Origin: Chrysaora quinquecirrha
Lineage: Eukaryota; Cnidaria; Scyphozoa; Semaeostomeae; Pelagiidae
Assembly: GCA_014526335.1 (NCBI GenBank)
Contig: JACTAT010000202.1
Location: forward strand, 223,110 to 287,109
Direction of reading: 5' to 3'
Length of the DNA stretch: 64,000 nt
Below are positions 1 to 11,660 of the stretch, one piece after another (position 1 is the stretch's first letter; every line of letters begins with the position of its first letter). The notes below the pieces were generated by a model. That model had not been told where the DNA came from, did no database searches, and saw only the letters and a program-made list of their open reading frames with translations. Both the position numbers and the translations under genes were made by a program.

Positions 1-436
1 GAGATCCGGAATTACCGTGTAGTAGCGATCTATTAAGACACACAACGATACCCGAAGAATAAACTAAAAGTTACAGAATATATTGGAACACATGCGGAAA
101 GAAGAATTAAAACTAACCAATCGTATAAAAAAATAACAGGAAAGGAGTCCTTAAGATTTACGTAATAAGACGAACCTACGTTACAAAAACAACAAGTCAT
201 CAACATAAGTAAATACTGAATGATACGAAAGAGAGGCTATTACGTTGTAAGGAAGTACAAGTTAAGCAGTGAAAAGGCAGAGAATTAAATATACTTCCAG
301 AAGAAAAATTCGTAGAGAATGAATGAAAAAGGTGCTATCGTGACACATATGACATATGCAAATTAAATACATTTGAAAGGATGCGCAAAGCTTCTCTTGC
401 ATACACATGTTTTGTATTATATAAGACATTTTAAAA

Positions 437-720
437 ACTTAAAGCCCAGTACCGAAAGTTTTTTGGAATTTTCAGATTCTGAATACTGAAAGGTTTTTAT
501 GGCTTTCTGAATATCCATGTTGATGCAGTAGTGATTTTATCTCAATGCTTTATTAAACAAGCAATTTGTCGATTGTATTTGAATGCTTGTGGCTTTCCAA
601 TGTGTCTGCATGTCACAAATTTTACTGCAGAGAAAATGGAAAAATAAAATATAATAAAACACTTCACAGACTGATGTAAAATTGTTTATTGGTTAAACAT
701 TTTGCAGTACTGAAAATGCT
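437..720 (+). repeat. Degenerate copy of the TA-flanked MITE family
   Basis: This stretch follows the interior of the element at 31109-31488 over most of its length. Both contain a CCAGTAC-GAAAGTTT start, a TTTTCAGATT block, a GATTGTATTTGAATGCTTGTGG-like block and a CAGTACTG near the end. The terminal CAC..TATTTTTTATAAG ends are eroded. It lies upstream of the first TPR exon. Confidence 0.6.
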
Positions 721-897
721 TAAATGTTTTGATTCAGGCAGAGGCAAATGATTATTGAAAAAAACCACCAATTACAACACCGGGCAATTGTTTATCTTTT
801 CACCTCTTAACGAAAATAATCATTTTTAACACTGATAAACTAAGAATGAATGCCACCTTTCTATGTTGCTTACTTGTCATTTATTTGTCTATTACAG

Positions 898-1148
898 AGT
901 GGAATTCGTATTTTTTGAGAGAAGGTCATTCATATTTTTTCACTGGAGACTATGAAAATGCATTAATTTTCTACAATGCTGTGAAAAAGATATCCATGCA
1001 AGAATATTTACGACTAGTTGGTCACTTTGGTGCAACATTAGCCAGGTTCAAGACTGAGGGAAAATCATTATCATTTTTAACTTCCAAGCTTAGCTGTCAC
1101 ACATATCCGTGGACACACTACCCTTGTTATGTCATTCACGATATAAGA
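898..1148 (+). CDS. TPR protein, exon 1 in window
   Basis: The acceptor is TTACAG at 892-897, or CAGAG with the exon starting at 900. The donor is AGA|GTAAGT at 1148. The reading ends in phase 0 and encodes a TPR-like helix pair (REGHSYFFTGDYENALIFYN). A TPR-like GDYENAL core supports real coding over a chance ORF. The ORF continues upstream only by intron read-through. Confidence 0.6.
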
Positions 1149-4100
1149 GTAAGTTTCTTCGTTTTTTTATTTAACATTCATTTAACCATAGTCAATACAA
1201 TAGAATAGAATTCTATTAGTACAACATATGATAGCTAATAAATACAACCCCAACCAATTAAACTAACAGAGTAAAAATAACCTTGATAAACTAACCTTTA
1301 CAAATAACCTTCTTGCGTGACTGAGCCTTGGCCAAACGACTGAATTTTTCTTTTTACTTTTTATGATACAAATCTCTAGTTAAAAATCTAGTCCTTTGCC
1401 CATCTTTTAATGCACGCTGTAAAATGGATTTTTTTTGCGTTGTTTAACTTGTTCAAAAAGATCTAGTGCATTTTTGCTGTATAACGTTTGTGTATAATCG
1501 TTTGTCTGTCCACTAAAGTACTTCCGCAATGAAAACGAAGTCAGGAATCATTCTCTTTAATGATTATTTTCAGTGAGTTGACCGTGTAGTAGAATACTGC
1601 TGATTTAAGTAACCTCTATGGTTTCGTTACACCCGTGTTTGCGACTACAATTCTTTGAGATTTTATTAGCTGCTTTGAGCGACTTTGAGCAACAAGCAGA
1701 TAGGGCTTTTGTTTTTCTACAAGAGATGTTTATTAGCTTGAGATTTTACCTGGTTTGGAAAGATTTTGCAACAGGAAAGATTTTATATCAATTGTTTTGT
1801 TCGGGAGTTCACTTTTTTTCCACCTGATGTATAACCGTTTGGCCGGAGCACTATTCGACTATATTTTGCAAGAGTTTGGAAGCTAAAATGTATTGTGAAC
1901 AGTAGCGAAAAATCTCGTTATCGGTCGTGAGGTTGCCTTGTTGCACTATAGTAAGAAGTAACGCAAGATCATAGATGAAATGAAATTAGGGAACCATTTC
2001 TTTGTACAACGGTTGGTTACATTGTAAGATCACCGTCGAAAGACCCTATGGAGTCGTTGTCGTGATCACGACGAAGTCGTTTGAGTAGAAATCGACTAAG
2101 CTTTAAATATTGCCAAACGATGGTGGATTCATGATTCCATGATCGTGAAGTAGGAATGCACAAACTTTTCATAATTTCTGCTATTCAGCTGCGATCTGTT
2201 TTCAGGCAATATTTCTATGCTAGAATCTTATGGATTTAGTTGATTGGTGCTTTTGTCGCTGCAGTACTACATACTGCGCGTTTTTTTACACATGAATTTA
2301 TATTGCGCACAACATACCCTAAATACAACAACTTAGCTACGTTTGAGCAACGGATGTTACGAACAAGCAGTGGCAATAAGTGTCAGTTGGAAGTGCTATT
2401 TAGTGCGGTGGGTTTTGGGGTGGCAAAGGTGTTGTGACGTCACAATGACGTCAGGAGGGTCCGATAATGTGCCAAAACTAAGGCCCAGTTTGGGTTTCTT
2501 TGGCTTGTACCCCAGATTTTACGTTGGATTCTGGAACTTTCGAGTATCGCGCATCCGACCATGGGTGGGCCATCTCCGTGTATATAGGTCTATGACATCA
2601 TAATGATTTCACAAATGTGGAAATTCGGCGCAAGATAAATTGGTTTGATTGGAACAAATGGGCAAAGTTTCATTTATGCCAATTTTGTGGAACACAGGTC
2701 TGTGTCCGCCATCGTTTTCATCGAAGAGTTGACAGTTAAGATACAATTGGAAAATAGACTCCGCAACAATCTAGCAAAGAGGGTAAAAATTGAAATCTAC
2801 TAAAAAAATGTCGGAGAACACAAATCCAAGATGGGCCCTCAAAAATTTTCGCTGGAAGTACCCTTAATTAACGCCTAATTATGCCTAATTAAGTCAATTA
2901 AAAAAGTTCCACTTTTTCAAATCTGATTAATGCAATATGTAGATCTTGAAACGCTGAGTAAAATTGTCTTTGACTGTATTTCAATACAACCTACCAGTTT
3001 CGAGAAAAACTCGTTTGAAATAATGATGACGTCATCATCCTAAGGCTCAGTATGGGCTTTTATCAACTCGCGTAACTTCACAAATAGGGGTCGAATCGTC
3101 AAAAAACCGCTTGCAATGCGATACGCGTATGCATGACAGGATAATAAGCATAATAAGCCCCACCGCAAGTTTGGAAAAACGAAGAAAGGGGGTTCACTGC
3201 ATAAACAATAAGAATCCCATTATGAATACTGTATAACAAATTTGACCTCTCGCCATTTCAAGCAGGTTTGATATTAAAACTTAAAATCTCGAACATGAGT
3301 AGTCCTTCACAACGCCTTTTGGCTCATGGATGACTGGGCATCATTTTGGTACCATTATGACGTCATTTGCCCCTATGACGTCATCGGACCCTTTTATGAT
3401 GTCACAACCACACCCAATAATCATCATTCTGCTGTCTTAGCGTACATTTATCGCATAATTAGTGGTTTTGTGACTATTGCACCCCAACCTATAAAGTTAT
3501 ACAAGCTGAAATGTAGAATCCAGGTCTGTACTGATCATAATGGTGATGACGTCATCATAATTTCAAACGAGTTTTTCTCGAAATTGGTAGGTCGTATTGA
3601 AATACAGTCAAAGACAATTTTACTCAGCATTTCAAGGTCTACATATTGCAGTAATCAGATTTGAAAAAGTGCGACTTTTTTTGATTGACTTCATTAGGCC
3701 TAATTAGGCATTAATTAAGGCTACTTCCGGTGAAAATTTTTGAAGGCCCATCTTGGATTCGTGTTCTCCGACCTTTTTTTAGTAGATTTCATTGAAAAAA
3801 AGGTTACCCTCTTTGCCAAGTCTACTAGCCTACATACAGTCAGTTGCTTCTGACAATACCCAGTGACCACATCGAATTCTGGCACTATTGACACTTTGTG
3901 ACGTCATTAGCACATTTTCAAAAACTGAAAAGTTCCAAAGTATTTGTGGCAATACGGTATTTGAATTCGCTGCTCGTCTTTCGAACGAATCTTTGACCAC
4001 GCTACGGGTAAGAAGCGTAAAGGTTCGGGGTAGTTCTCCTCCGCCGATCACATTTGGGATTCTGGTGATCCCTCCGGCAGCAATGCTCGCAATTGTAGGA

Positions 4101-7100
4101 ATAGCGTTCGTGTTTTTTTCGTGTTAATGATAATAGAGTTGAATTAAGACTGAGATTCTAATTTTTTTCTAGTTGTTTGCTGAACACTGGTACAACAAAT
4201 CGTTTTCAAGAGAAAAGCTAGACAAGTCGATTGAAGATTTGAATGTTGCCAATGCTATTGTTGAAGCATTTCCTCCAATCCGGACAGAGGATTTGGCTAT
4301 TGAGATCAATAAGAAGCTATGCGTGATGCTGTATAAGAAAAACAAAAAGAAGAAGCCAGGAAAGCATTCTCTAAATGTATCAACCTTAAACCTGGTTTAT
4401 TCGATTATGAGCCTGGTTTTTTCCAGGTAAAGCCGATTCTGTGGTTTTTTAATTTTTCAAATTATTATCTTGTAGAATTGACCAATTTTCTTATCACCTT
4501 GTTTAACAATCCAACACTTTAAAACTACAGTTGACATCCGCTATCTCGACTGCCCGCTATCTCGAACTTTCGCTATCTCGAACGATTTTCCATTTCCCCT
4601 CGTTTTGGTATAAGGGTTTGTATAAAAAAACATCCGCTATCTCGAACCCCATTATCTCAAACATTCGCTGTCTCGAACCATTTTCGATTTTCCGTGGAGG
4701 AAAACCTGCTCTTTATCTCGAACTTTGCCAAATTTTCTGCTTAACTGGATAAAGAGACAGGCTGAAAATATGTATAAGTTCGCCTAGTTGAGTGGGAATG
4801 GTAGCAGCTAAGTGATATACTGCCCATGTATACAATAGATGAAGCTGTTCTCTTTCGAGATGTGCTGCATTGCCATTATCTCAATGTCACCAATAGAAGG
4901 GATGAAAGCAGATGAGCTTTGACTCTTATGTAAAAAATACCTTGTTTGATGAAATTTGGGATCAGTAACAGTATGTTAATAGGAGTTCCTTTTCTGACTT
5001 AAAAACTATGATTTTTTATTTTTAGATGGGGCATCCGTTATTTCGAACATTCGCTATGTCGAACAAATTCCAGTTTCCCTTGAGCGTTCGAGATAGCGGA
5101 TGTCAACTGAACATTTCAAGAAAGACGGTCTCTAATACCTTTTTTCTTGGTTTTCTATTTTTTCACCCACATATCTTGACTCCTTTTGTTCAAAGGGAAT
5201 CTCGTACACCTTTTGGAGAAGAGAAACGCCTCTCAATTATTGCCTGTTGGACGCTCTCTATACACGTTTCAATTATTAATTTGTATTCCTATTCCCTTTA
5301 CGTTTAGAGTAGGCCTTGTTGCTGTTGCAGTTTTGGGCATGTTGCTTTCTTTCAGAATTATTACATGGCTGGCTTAGGCCCTGGCCAAACGATCAAACAT
5401 TGTTGATCCAACATATGAAATTGGCTTTGCAACAAATGTTTGACCATTTGGCCACATCCGAAAACATTGCTTGACAGCAAAAGTAATAAAATTTGTGGCG
5501 TGATGTTTTTGAAAAAGTTCAAAGACATTTTTTGCTTGACGCAAACAAAAATGTTGGAAGTGGAAAGTTTTTGGGCGTGGCCAAACGGTCAAACATGTTG
5601 CTTGACAAGCAAATTTGAAATGTTGGACCAACAATGTTTAATCGTTTGGCCAGGGCCTTAAACTTCAAAAATGTTGACGTTTTGTGATTTTGGGTGGGTC
5701 GTGCGTCCCTGATGGCCTCCTCCTTACTTGCTACTCCTGTGATTCGAAAGTGTTCCCCCGAAATTACCCTCCCTCTCTCATCGCCTTTACCGAACATACC
5801 AACTGACTTTAAGGATAAAGATCTTCTCCAGACAATCATTTTAAAGAAATTTCTTTTACGTTCTGCAGAGTTTCTTAAAGTCTGAACAAACAGAAGCAGC
5901 TCGAGAGGAAAAATCAGGAAATCTGCAAGCAGCCGCTGACCGATTGTGGTTGTTGTCATTTCTCACTTCAAGCTCTTTCGCTGATAAAAAATATCTGAAA
6001 GATTCTGTGAGGATGGTCATTCAGCTTCATTATCGTCTTTTTGAGATCGAATCTCGACTTCATTCTCAGTCTGAAAATTACCTTGAAAAAGTATTTGAAG
6101 TGTTGGAAAACCTATATGGGTTTCTCGAGGAGTATGGAGTCAAAGACGAGGTAGATATATAAATATATAAATATTTGATTGACATTGAATTACTTGGGAT
6201 GCGGACATCAGTCCTCCGCAGGGTAATCATCCCCGCAAGACATGTCCAAAGTCACTTAGAGCCAAAAGACTGAACTAGCTTTAATGCGGGGGTGTTTGGG
6301 GGAATCTGGGAACCGTAAAATCGCTCAAACTTTTCTTAGAAACCGTAAAACCGTGCGATAATTTGAGCAAAACCGTAATGCACGGTGTTAAGTCTCCGTT
6401 TTCACGAAAATTGCACCGAATCTATTAAAACTCTTGGTATAGTAATTCAACTTTACTGTTCACTTCACGTTTTTGAGACGTTTCCTCTCATAGCAACTGT
6501 TGTTTCCATTGCGGGCTAACCTGTAGCTTCACTAAGACGGCATTCAGTACCAAAAACGCCAAATCTTAATCAAAAACCGGAAAAATTTTCCAAAAATGTC
6601 ATAAAACTGTTCACCGACGAGATTTCAAAACCGAAAAACCGCGTAATTTTTCGCAAAAAACCGAAAACCCGAGCCAGAATATTGGCAAAACCGTGTAACC
6701 GTAAAACCCAAACACCCCCTTCTTAAGCTACGCTGTTGTAATGAACACTAATGCCAAGAAGCTCTATATTAAAAAATTCCGAAGAAGTCTCGAACGCTTT
6801 TTATAGAACGATTTAGCTACAAAGTTCCACTCTTCAGTCCATTAATATTCAAGAGAACTGTTAACAGGAAAATGGTAACTTGGCAACGTTTTCTCTAGTA
6901 AAATTTTAGAGCTGGTATCGCGCACTCCCATCAAAAGGTTTTAGTAGATACATAGTGTGATATTGTCTAAATAATTTCGGACTCAACAAAATGTGTGATT
7001 TTATCTCAGTTTTTGGTTTGAGTCATTTTAGTAACTTGTTGTCAAGTTTGCTTAGGTAAGTAAGTTTTGTTTGGATATATGTTGCATTGATTGATACGTT

Positions 7101-10100
7101 CGAGAGATTGCTGTTCCGTTCCCCATTTTGCTATCGAGACAAGCGAACCACCCACTTGGAGGTCTTTGCACCTACATGGGCCGCTCATACCCGTGCCGAA
7201 ATTGTAGTAAGTACCCCCAGGATATTAGAAGTAGTTGAATTAATGAGACGAGACCTCGAACCCCGAACTCGCTGAGCCCTTAACACACATGCTATTTGGA
7301 TTAGACACTATATCTTCAAGTCGTTCTTTGTTAAGCTTAAAGAACTGGTTCAATGAAATGTTCAGACAAGCTTTAAAACACAGAAAGCTTTTCATAGTTT
7401 GCTGTAGCTACTTGAAAGGGGCTAGTTATTTCTTGGGAACTTGAAATTCGCTTGAAAGACCAAACCAATGAGTTCTTTTCGTTTTGCTTCGGTTCCACGT
7501 CTTCGTAGAATAGCGAACGGCGATTATTCATCAACCGTTTAATGCATTTTTCTCATCTTCAACAGAAAGTGGCAGCACAGTTGAAAGACAAAGGAAATTT
7601 CTTCCTCAAAAAGCAGAAGTACAATCTTGCAAAACAACTGTACACTTATGGTCTTGGTATCTTACCCCACGGCAGTGTGAACACCAAAAGAATTCTTCTG
7701 TCAAACCGGTCCCATGTACAACTGCTGCTTGAGAATTATGACTGTGCTATATCAGATGCTAAGTCATGCATTTCTTTATCTTCTGATTGGCCAAAGGTGA
7801 TCACTTCTTCTAGTTGTTGTATTTTATATATTATATAGCTTGCTCCTTGAAGATTAAATGCAACGTACAAGCAAGCAAGCAAGCAGTCTTTGTTTACGCA
7901 ATTCGGAGGTTCTGGCAGCTTTACAGCTGATGTGGACCTGCAGCTTGTGCCCCCAGACTGATATTCTAGAACGAATACCCTGGATACTCATTTACCGACC
8001 ACTGAAGGATGCACAGCTGAGTTGACTGTAGGCTTGTGAAAAGTTCTCTCGACGAGATTCGAACCAACAACCTCACGATCGTGAGCCGAACGCCTTGCAA
8101 CTCAGCCACATCGCCTATAAGGTGCAATATTTTTATTGCAAATTCATGTTCTTCCAACTCAATTTCTTCGTTTTTAACTGATATCATAAGCCAGATGAGC
8201 TGATCTTAGATGATAGATGTTTCTTATAATAAAGTATACCAAATATGGTCCTCACAAAACCGAGCTTGCGAGCTTTTGTACAGAGGCTGAGGGTTAATAT
8301 TTCGGTTTAGCCCGAAGGAAACAGTTATTATATGGTTTATTACCCTATGGAAAGGGCATGGTCATGGCCCTTAACGATTGACCTAGTATCGTTTTTGGAG
8401 CTATTGCACAACGAAGCCATTTGGTGCTGTGTTCTAAATAAAAAAATTTAGAACATTTGACGTAATTAGCGGGCATTACCGGATAATAATGCTGTGTCAT
8501 TGCGTAGCATTCGAATGTTTTCAGCCTATCAGAGTGCATAACAGAATTGCTGCCCTGACCATAGGGTAATAACACCTTTTCATATTTATTAAGTATCCAT
8601 GTAGTATTGTAATTGATTTTTCCCTATTGACTTTAACTACAGGGCCATCTGCGGCTAGGAAGAGGTTATTCTCACAATGGACAATATCGCATCGCCCATA
8701 AATCGTTTATTGAATGCTACAGACTTGCTAGTGGTGATGAGAGACCTGAGGTCTTGAAGAATGTATTCATGAACATATCATGTACACGTAGGTAGTTTTT
8801 GTTTTCAACACTGATAGCAAAGTGTATATGTCGCATAGTCTCAATCAATTTATTTTGTATAATCAAGGCCCGGCTTAAGGTAGCCAACATTTCTCCTGAG
8901 CGCTGCATGCATGGTTATAAGCTAAAGCGTTCAAAATGAAAAACAAACAGCTTTCTTACTCTTTGCTAATTTAATTTTCATTTATGTACATAGAAATGAC
9001 ATATAAAAAGGACAATAATAAGGAATTTCCGACAGTATTTCCACGTTCCTTACTCAAGACCGCATTTTGATATCAATGTTGGCTGAATTTTTGCTATTTT
9101 AGGCCCTGGCCAAACGATCAAACATTGTTGGTCCAACATTTCAAATTTGCTTTACAACAAATGCTTGACCGTTTGGCAAGGTTCAAAAATATTGCTGTCC
9201 AACAACGATGTTTGTACTAATGCACAAGCACGAAGGCGCCTCGTTGCTAAAAATGTTGCTAGGCGGTGAAATGTTACAAGCTGTTGCACTTTGTTGAAAA
9301 CAAAAGAAATGTTTGACAAACAATGTTGAAAAGATGGCCAAACAATCAAACATTGCTTGAAAGCAAAAATAAGCAAAATCGGTGGCGTGATATTTTTGAA
9401 AAAGTTCAAAAATAATGTTTTTTCTTGACGCATTCAAAAACGAGCAATGTTTTGGACGTGGCCAAACGGTCAAACATTTTGCTTGACTAGCAAACCTCAA
9501 ATGTTGGGCCAACAATGTTTGATCGTTTGGCCAGGGTTTAACGCTGGTAATTTGAGACACCAGGTATCTACACAGTAAAATATCAATTATGAGATGGTAT
9601 CTCCTCGATGGAACGCCCGGGTGCTTATTTGAAAAAATAATTCGTCCGAATGAGGAGACGTTTTGAAATTTAGAATTTCATAATTAAAACAACTTCTGAC
9701 CAAAGCTAAACTTTGCAACAACTGAAAATGGTGTCTCTTGACTTCTCCCATGAAGGTCTTGCACATTATTTATGAAGGAGTGCCTGGGACTAACCTGATG
9801 GACAGTTGAATCTCCCAAGGTGGGCGCTTATTCCGGGGAGGGAACTTATTCGAGGAAGACGGACACGTCCCAACTCCCAAGCTAGGTTTTGCAAAACACA
9901 AAGCAGACCCGGTCTAAGGCCCTTCTAAGAATGCCATTTGTTAAATGTTGCATTTTGTGATGGTTTCTGAGCTGTTGTTCTGTTATGTCCAGTCCAGGAA
10001 ATGAGCGTTCTTCTGTCTTTGTTGTCATTGNNNNNNNNNNNNNNNNNNNNNNNNNNNNNNNNNNNNNNNNNNNNNNNNNNNNNNNNNNNNNNNNNNNNNN

Positions 10101-10882
10101 NNNNNNNNNNNNNNNNNNNNNNNNNNNNNNNNNNNNNNNNNNNNNNNNNNNNNNNNNNNNNNNNNNNNNNNNNNNNNNNNNNNNNNNNNNNNNNNNNNNN
10201 NNNNNNNNNNNNNNNNNNNNNNNNNNNNNNNNNNNNNNNNNNNNNNNNNNNNNNNNNNNNNNNNNNNNNNNNNNNNNNNNNNNNNNNNNNNNNNNNNNNN
10301 NNNNNNNNNNNNNNNNNNNNNNNNNNNNNNNNNNNNNNNNNNNNNNNNNNNNNNNNNNNNNNNNNNNNNNNNNNNNNNNNNNNNNNNNNNNNNNNNNNNN
10401 NNNNNNNNNNNNNNNNNNNNNNNNNNNNNNNNNNNNNNNNNNNNNNNNNNNNNNNNNNNNNNNNNNNNNNNNNNNNNNNNNNNNNNNNNNNNNNNNNNNN
10501 NNNNNNNNNNNNNNNNNNNNNNNNNNNNNNTGACCATGTAAAGCTTGATCGTCACTTTCAATTTCTACCAAATTCCGGACAGTTTTTAATTGTGAATGAG
10601 TTTAGATTTCACTTCATTATAAATCACTTTATATATTATACAAATACTAAAGGTTTACTTTGCTAATATAGTATGGCCGTTGGTGAATGTAAGTAAGGCG
10701 GTCACTTGCTGGCAATTATGAAATTAAATATCGCGAAACTTTCAACTTAATTAAATATTGCACTCAACCAATGTCGCTTATATTTGCTTTTTTAGCCCTG
10801 CCTCTACCATTTTATCGTAAAGAACAATTCATTAACTACATCACGCCATTGGCTCAATTCGATGTGGAGCTAAACTCAAAAA
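898..10882 (+). CDS. TPR-repeat protein gene, partial (gene span)
   Basis: Five well-supported exons and one candidate exon encode about 370-400 residues of a helical TPR protein. Their reading phases are mutually compatible: 898/900-1148, 4173-4376 or 4426, 5869-6150, 7566-7796, 8643-8787 and 10796-10882. The fourth and fifth encode a classical TPR pair: a KDKGN-type start, an alternating helix pattern, LSNRS, DAKSCISL and WPKGHLRLGRGY. That is the form seen in Hsp90/Hsp70-binding cochaperone TPRs and in TTC3-like proteins. A TTC3-like identity is a guess from domain style; no RING or other diagnostic domain is visible. No start codon exon is seen, so the 5' end lies upstream of the window. 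The 500-bp N gap at 10031 falls inside the 3' part. The protein is likely cytosolic, and any role in chaperone or ubiquitin scaffolding is inference. Confidence 0.65.
1149..2773. other. Intron, no gene seen
   Basis: This is AT-rich intron sequence. The short ORFs here (for example at 1618-1827 and 2240-2603) show no domain or codon pattern. Two TGACGTCA palindromes occur near 2437-2455. Confidence 0.5.
2774..3816. mobile_element. Foldback element with ~270-bp inverted arms
   Basis: The left arm (about 2774-3037) is the reverse complement of the right arm (about 3540-3816) with scattered mismatches. The outer ends read GCAAAGAGGGTA and TACCCTCTTTGC. The arms share blocks such as CTAATTAGGC/GCCTAATTAT, the sequence around ATTGTCTTTGACTGTATTTC, and an inner GATGACGTCATCAT palindrome. 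The roughly 500-bp centre contains further TGACGTCA sites and no transposase. It is a non-autonomous inverted-repeat transposon inside a TPR-gene intron. Confidence 0.8.
4173..4426 (+). CDS. TPR protein, exon 2
   Basis: A good polypyrimidine tract and acceptor (TTTTTTTCTAG) ends at 4172. The reading begins LFAEHWYNKSFSREKLDKSIEDL and is helical. The 3' border is ambiguous. A phase-0 donor AAT|GTATCA at 4376 joins directly to 5869. The stronger TTCCAG|GTAAAG at 4426 joins in frame if the next exon starts at 5871. A lysine-rich stretch (KKNKKKKPGK) lies near the end. Confidence 0.55.
4528..5109. mobile_element. 582-bp TIR element (CAGTTGACATCCGC family)
   Basis: The ends are perfect inverted repeats: CAGTTGACATCCGCTATCTC at 4528 and its reverse complement ending at 5109. 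Subterminal CGCTATCTCGAA motifs recur several times on both sides. No transposase is encoded. Such repeated subterminal motifs are typical of non-autonomous DNA transposons. The Tc1/mariner/pogo class is a guess, because a TA duplication is not clean. Confidence 0.8.
5375..5660. mobile_element. MITE, TAGGCCCTGGCCAAACGATC family
   Basis: The terminal inverted repeats are TAGGCCCTGGCCAAACGATC at the left and GATCGTTTGGCCAGGGCCTTA-like (AATCGTTTGGCCAGGGCC) at the right. Subterminal AACATTGTTG and TTGCTTGACA motifs recur. The same family occurs at 9100, 15110, 19798, 31072 and 40368. It has no coding capacity and sits in an intron of the TPR gene. Confidence 0.85.
5869..6150 (+). CDS. TPR protein, exon 3
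   Basis: The acceptor is TTACGTTCTGCAG at 5868 and the donor GACGAG|GTAGAT at 6150. It is 282 nt, or 94 codons in phase 0 on both sides. The peptide is rich in predicted helix (AAREEKSGNLQAAADRLWLL; a long stretch around MVIQLHYRLFEIESRLHSQ). It ends FLEEYGVKDE. It looks like a helical linker between TPR blocks, with no recognised catalytic motif. Confidence 0.65.
6288..6719. mobile_element. MITE, GGGGGTGTTTGGG family
   Basis: The ends are GGGGGTGTTTGGG and CCCAAACACCCCC. Between them are repeated ACCGTAAAACCG-type motifs in both orientations. The same family occurs at 25572-25976, with a diverged copy at 19177-19374. It has no ORF. Confidence 0.8.
7566..7796 (+). CDS. TPR protein, exon 4 (classical TPR)
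   Basis: The acceptor is CTTCAACAG at 7565 and the donor CCAAAG|GTGATC at 7796. It is 77 codons in phase 0. It encodes KVAAQLKDKGNFFLKKQKYN, then LAKQLYTYGL, LLSNRSHVQLLLENYDCAIS and DAKSCISLSSDWPK. The K-x-x-GN, N-R-S and W-P-K signatures match carboxylate-clamp-like TPR domains of cochaperones. Whether the clamp residues are complete needs an alignment. Confidence 0.8.
7900..8125 (-). repeat. tRNA-derived SINE
   Basis: On the minus strand the sequence starts near 8125 with GATGTGGCTGAGTTGC (A-box-like) and continues to GGTTCGAATCTCGTC (B-box). This resembles a Ser/Leu-type tRNA head. A body follows, with a tail near 7925 (CTGCAGGTCCACATC). The tail recurs inverted at about 16863-16908. The anticodon arm is degenerate, so this is a retroposon and not a tRNA gene. 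Confidence 0.7.
8643..8787 (+). CDS. TPR protein, exon 5
   Basis: The acceptor is TAACTACAG at 8642. The first residues GHLRLGRGYSHNGQYRIAHK continue exon 4 perfectly (…WPK|GHLRLG…) as the next TPR helices. Two donors are possible: C|GTAGGT at 8787, whose phase fits the candidate exon at 10796, and TAG|GTAGTT at 8791. Confidence 0.75.
9100..9540. mobile_element. MITE, GGCCCTGGCCAAACGATC family
   Basis: The left end AGGCCCTGGCCAAACGATC pairs with GATCGTTTGGCCAGGG at the right. The interior contains several copies of the AACATTG/TTGCTTGACA motifs in alternating orientation. It is longer than the 5375 copy. Confidence 0.85.
9600..9862. repeat. Remnant of the CTTATTCGAGG repeat family
   Basis: The motifs GGTGCTTATTTGAAAAA, GGGCGCTTATTCCGGGG and GGGAACTTATTCGAGGAAG resemble the element at 48017-48426. 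The terminal repeats are not intact. Confidence 0.45.
10031..10530. other. Assembly gap (500 N)
   Basis: There are exactly 500 N, probably a placeholder of nominal length. Exons of the TPR gene may be hidden here. Any ORF crossing it is meaningless. Confidence 1.
10796..10882 (+). CDS. Candidate exon after the gap
   Basis: A strong acceptor (TTTGCTTTTTTAG) is followed by 87 nt reading LPLPFYRKEQFINYITPLAQ and then FDVELNSK. The donor is AAAA|GTATGC. Its phase takes two bases at the start, which matches the 8787 donor of the TPR gene. The short length leaves real doubt. Confidence 0.35.
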
Positions 10883-11129
10883 GTATGCATTGTGTAGATT
10901 TGTGCTAGCAATTTGCTAGTGAATAGTAATATAAAGGCAACTACTTTCAGCCTGGCTCACAAATTCCGTCAAATCCAAGCTAAAGCTAGGGAGAAATACC
11001 TACGTACCACATGTTGAAGTCAACGTTTGCTTGTTTGAATCTTTACTGTTGCAAGTAGCCTTTGGTGCCGTGTGCAAAGTAGAACAATGGTCAACCTTTT
11101 CTAGCAGCTGCTGCCCATAATGTTACGGC
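10883..11129. other. No gene seen
   Basis: No exon or repeat was recognised. Confidence 0.4.
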
Positions 11130-11377
11130 ATTTTTAGGTGCTGCGCTTATTTGAGGATGGCGCTTATTTCGTAAGTCAAAAATGCGGCATACTTCCATAC
11201 CAAGAAAGAAGGAAATAGAGTCCCTTTGAACTCATTTTTCAAAATCCACTTCTTACCATTGCTTAAGCGCTGCATTTAGTTGCAGCGCTTATTTGAAAGC
11301 AGCGCTTATTAGAAGACGGCGCATATTTCGCTCAATCAATCTCAGGTGCGGCGTTTATTAGAGAGCGGCGCTTAATT
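11130..11377. repeat. Repeat rich in GGCGCTTATTT motifs
   Basis: GGTGCTGCGCTTATTTGAGG, GGCGCTTATTTCG, GCAGCGCTTATTAG and GAGCGGCGCTTAATTGCG recur over about 250 bp. They are probably a diverged relative of the CTTATTCGAGG family at 48017-48426. Confidence 0.45.
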
Positions 11378-11660
11378 GCGATAAACAGCGGAATCATTTT
11401 CGGACATACTTAAAAGCTTTTTTCGTCTGACACTCCTCAGAGTATGAAAGTCAGAAACAGACCGAAACAATAGACTAAGGCGGAATTTATACCCAGATGC
11501 GGCTCGAAATACACCAATCAGAAAGAACGAAAAGCTGAATTGGCATTGTGTTTTAAACACCAATCAGCTGGTCAGATACATCGGGAAGACCAATAGAAAT
11601 ATTTGAAGAGTCCAAGTGAGAAAACGAACTCCTTCTGTCTACACAGAACCGGCTTTTTGG
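11378..11660 (-). repeat. CCAAT/TATA-bearing dispersed element, copy 1
   Basis: On the minus strand this copy shows three CCAAT-type boxes near 11512-11600. It then has TATAAATTCCGCC near 11485, and a block ending in a short ATG frame (MSENDSAVYRN). It matches 42050-42345 and 49060-49316 in the opposite orientation. Confidence 0.65.

Noticed and set aside
7990..8125. Functional tRNA gene
   Set aside because: A- and B-box-like words are present, but the anticodon and acceptor stems do not pair and a SINE body follows; the same holds for 17800, 50043 and 59091.
9882..10666. ORFs of 180-230 codons spanning the N run
   Set aside because: They exist only because N codons are read through as X; the flanking parts have no domain.
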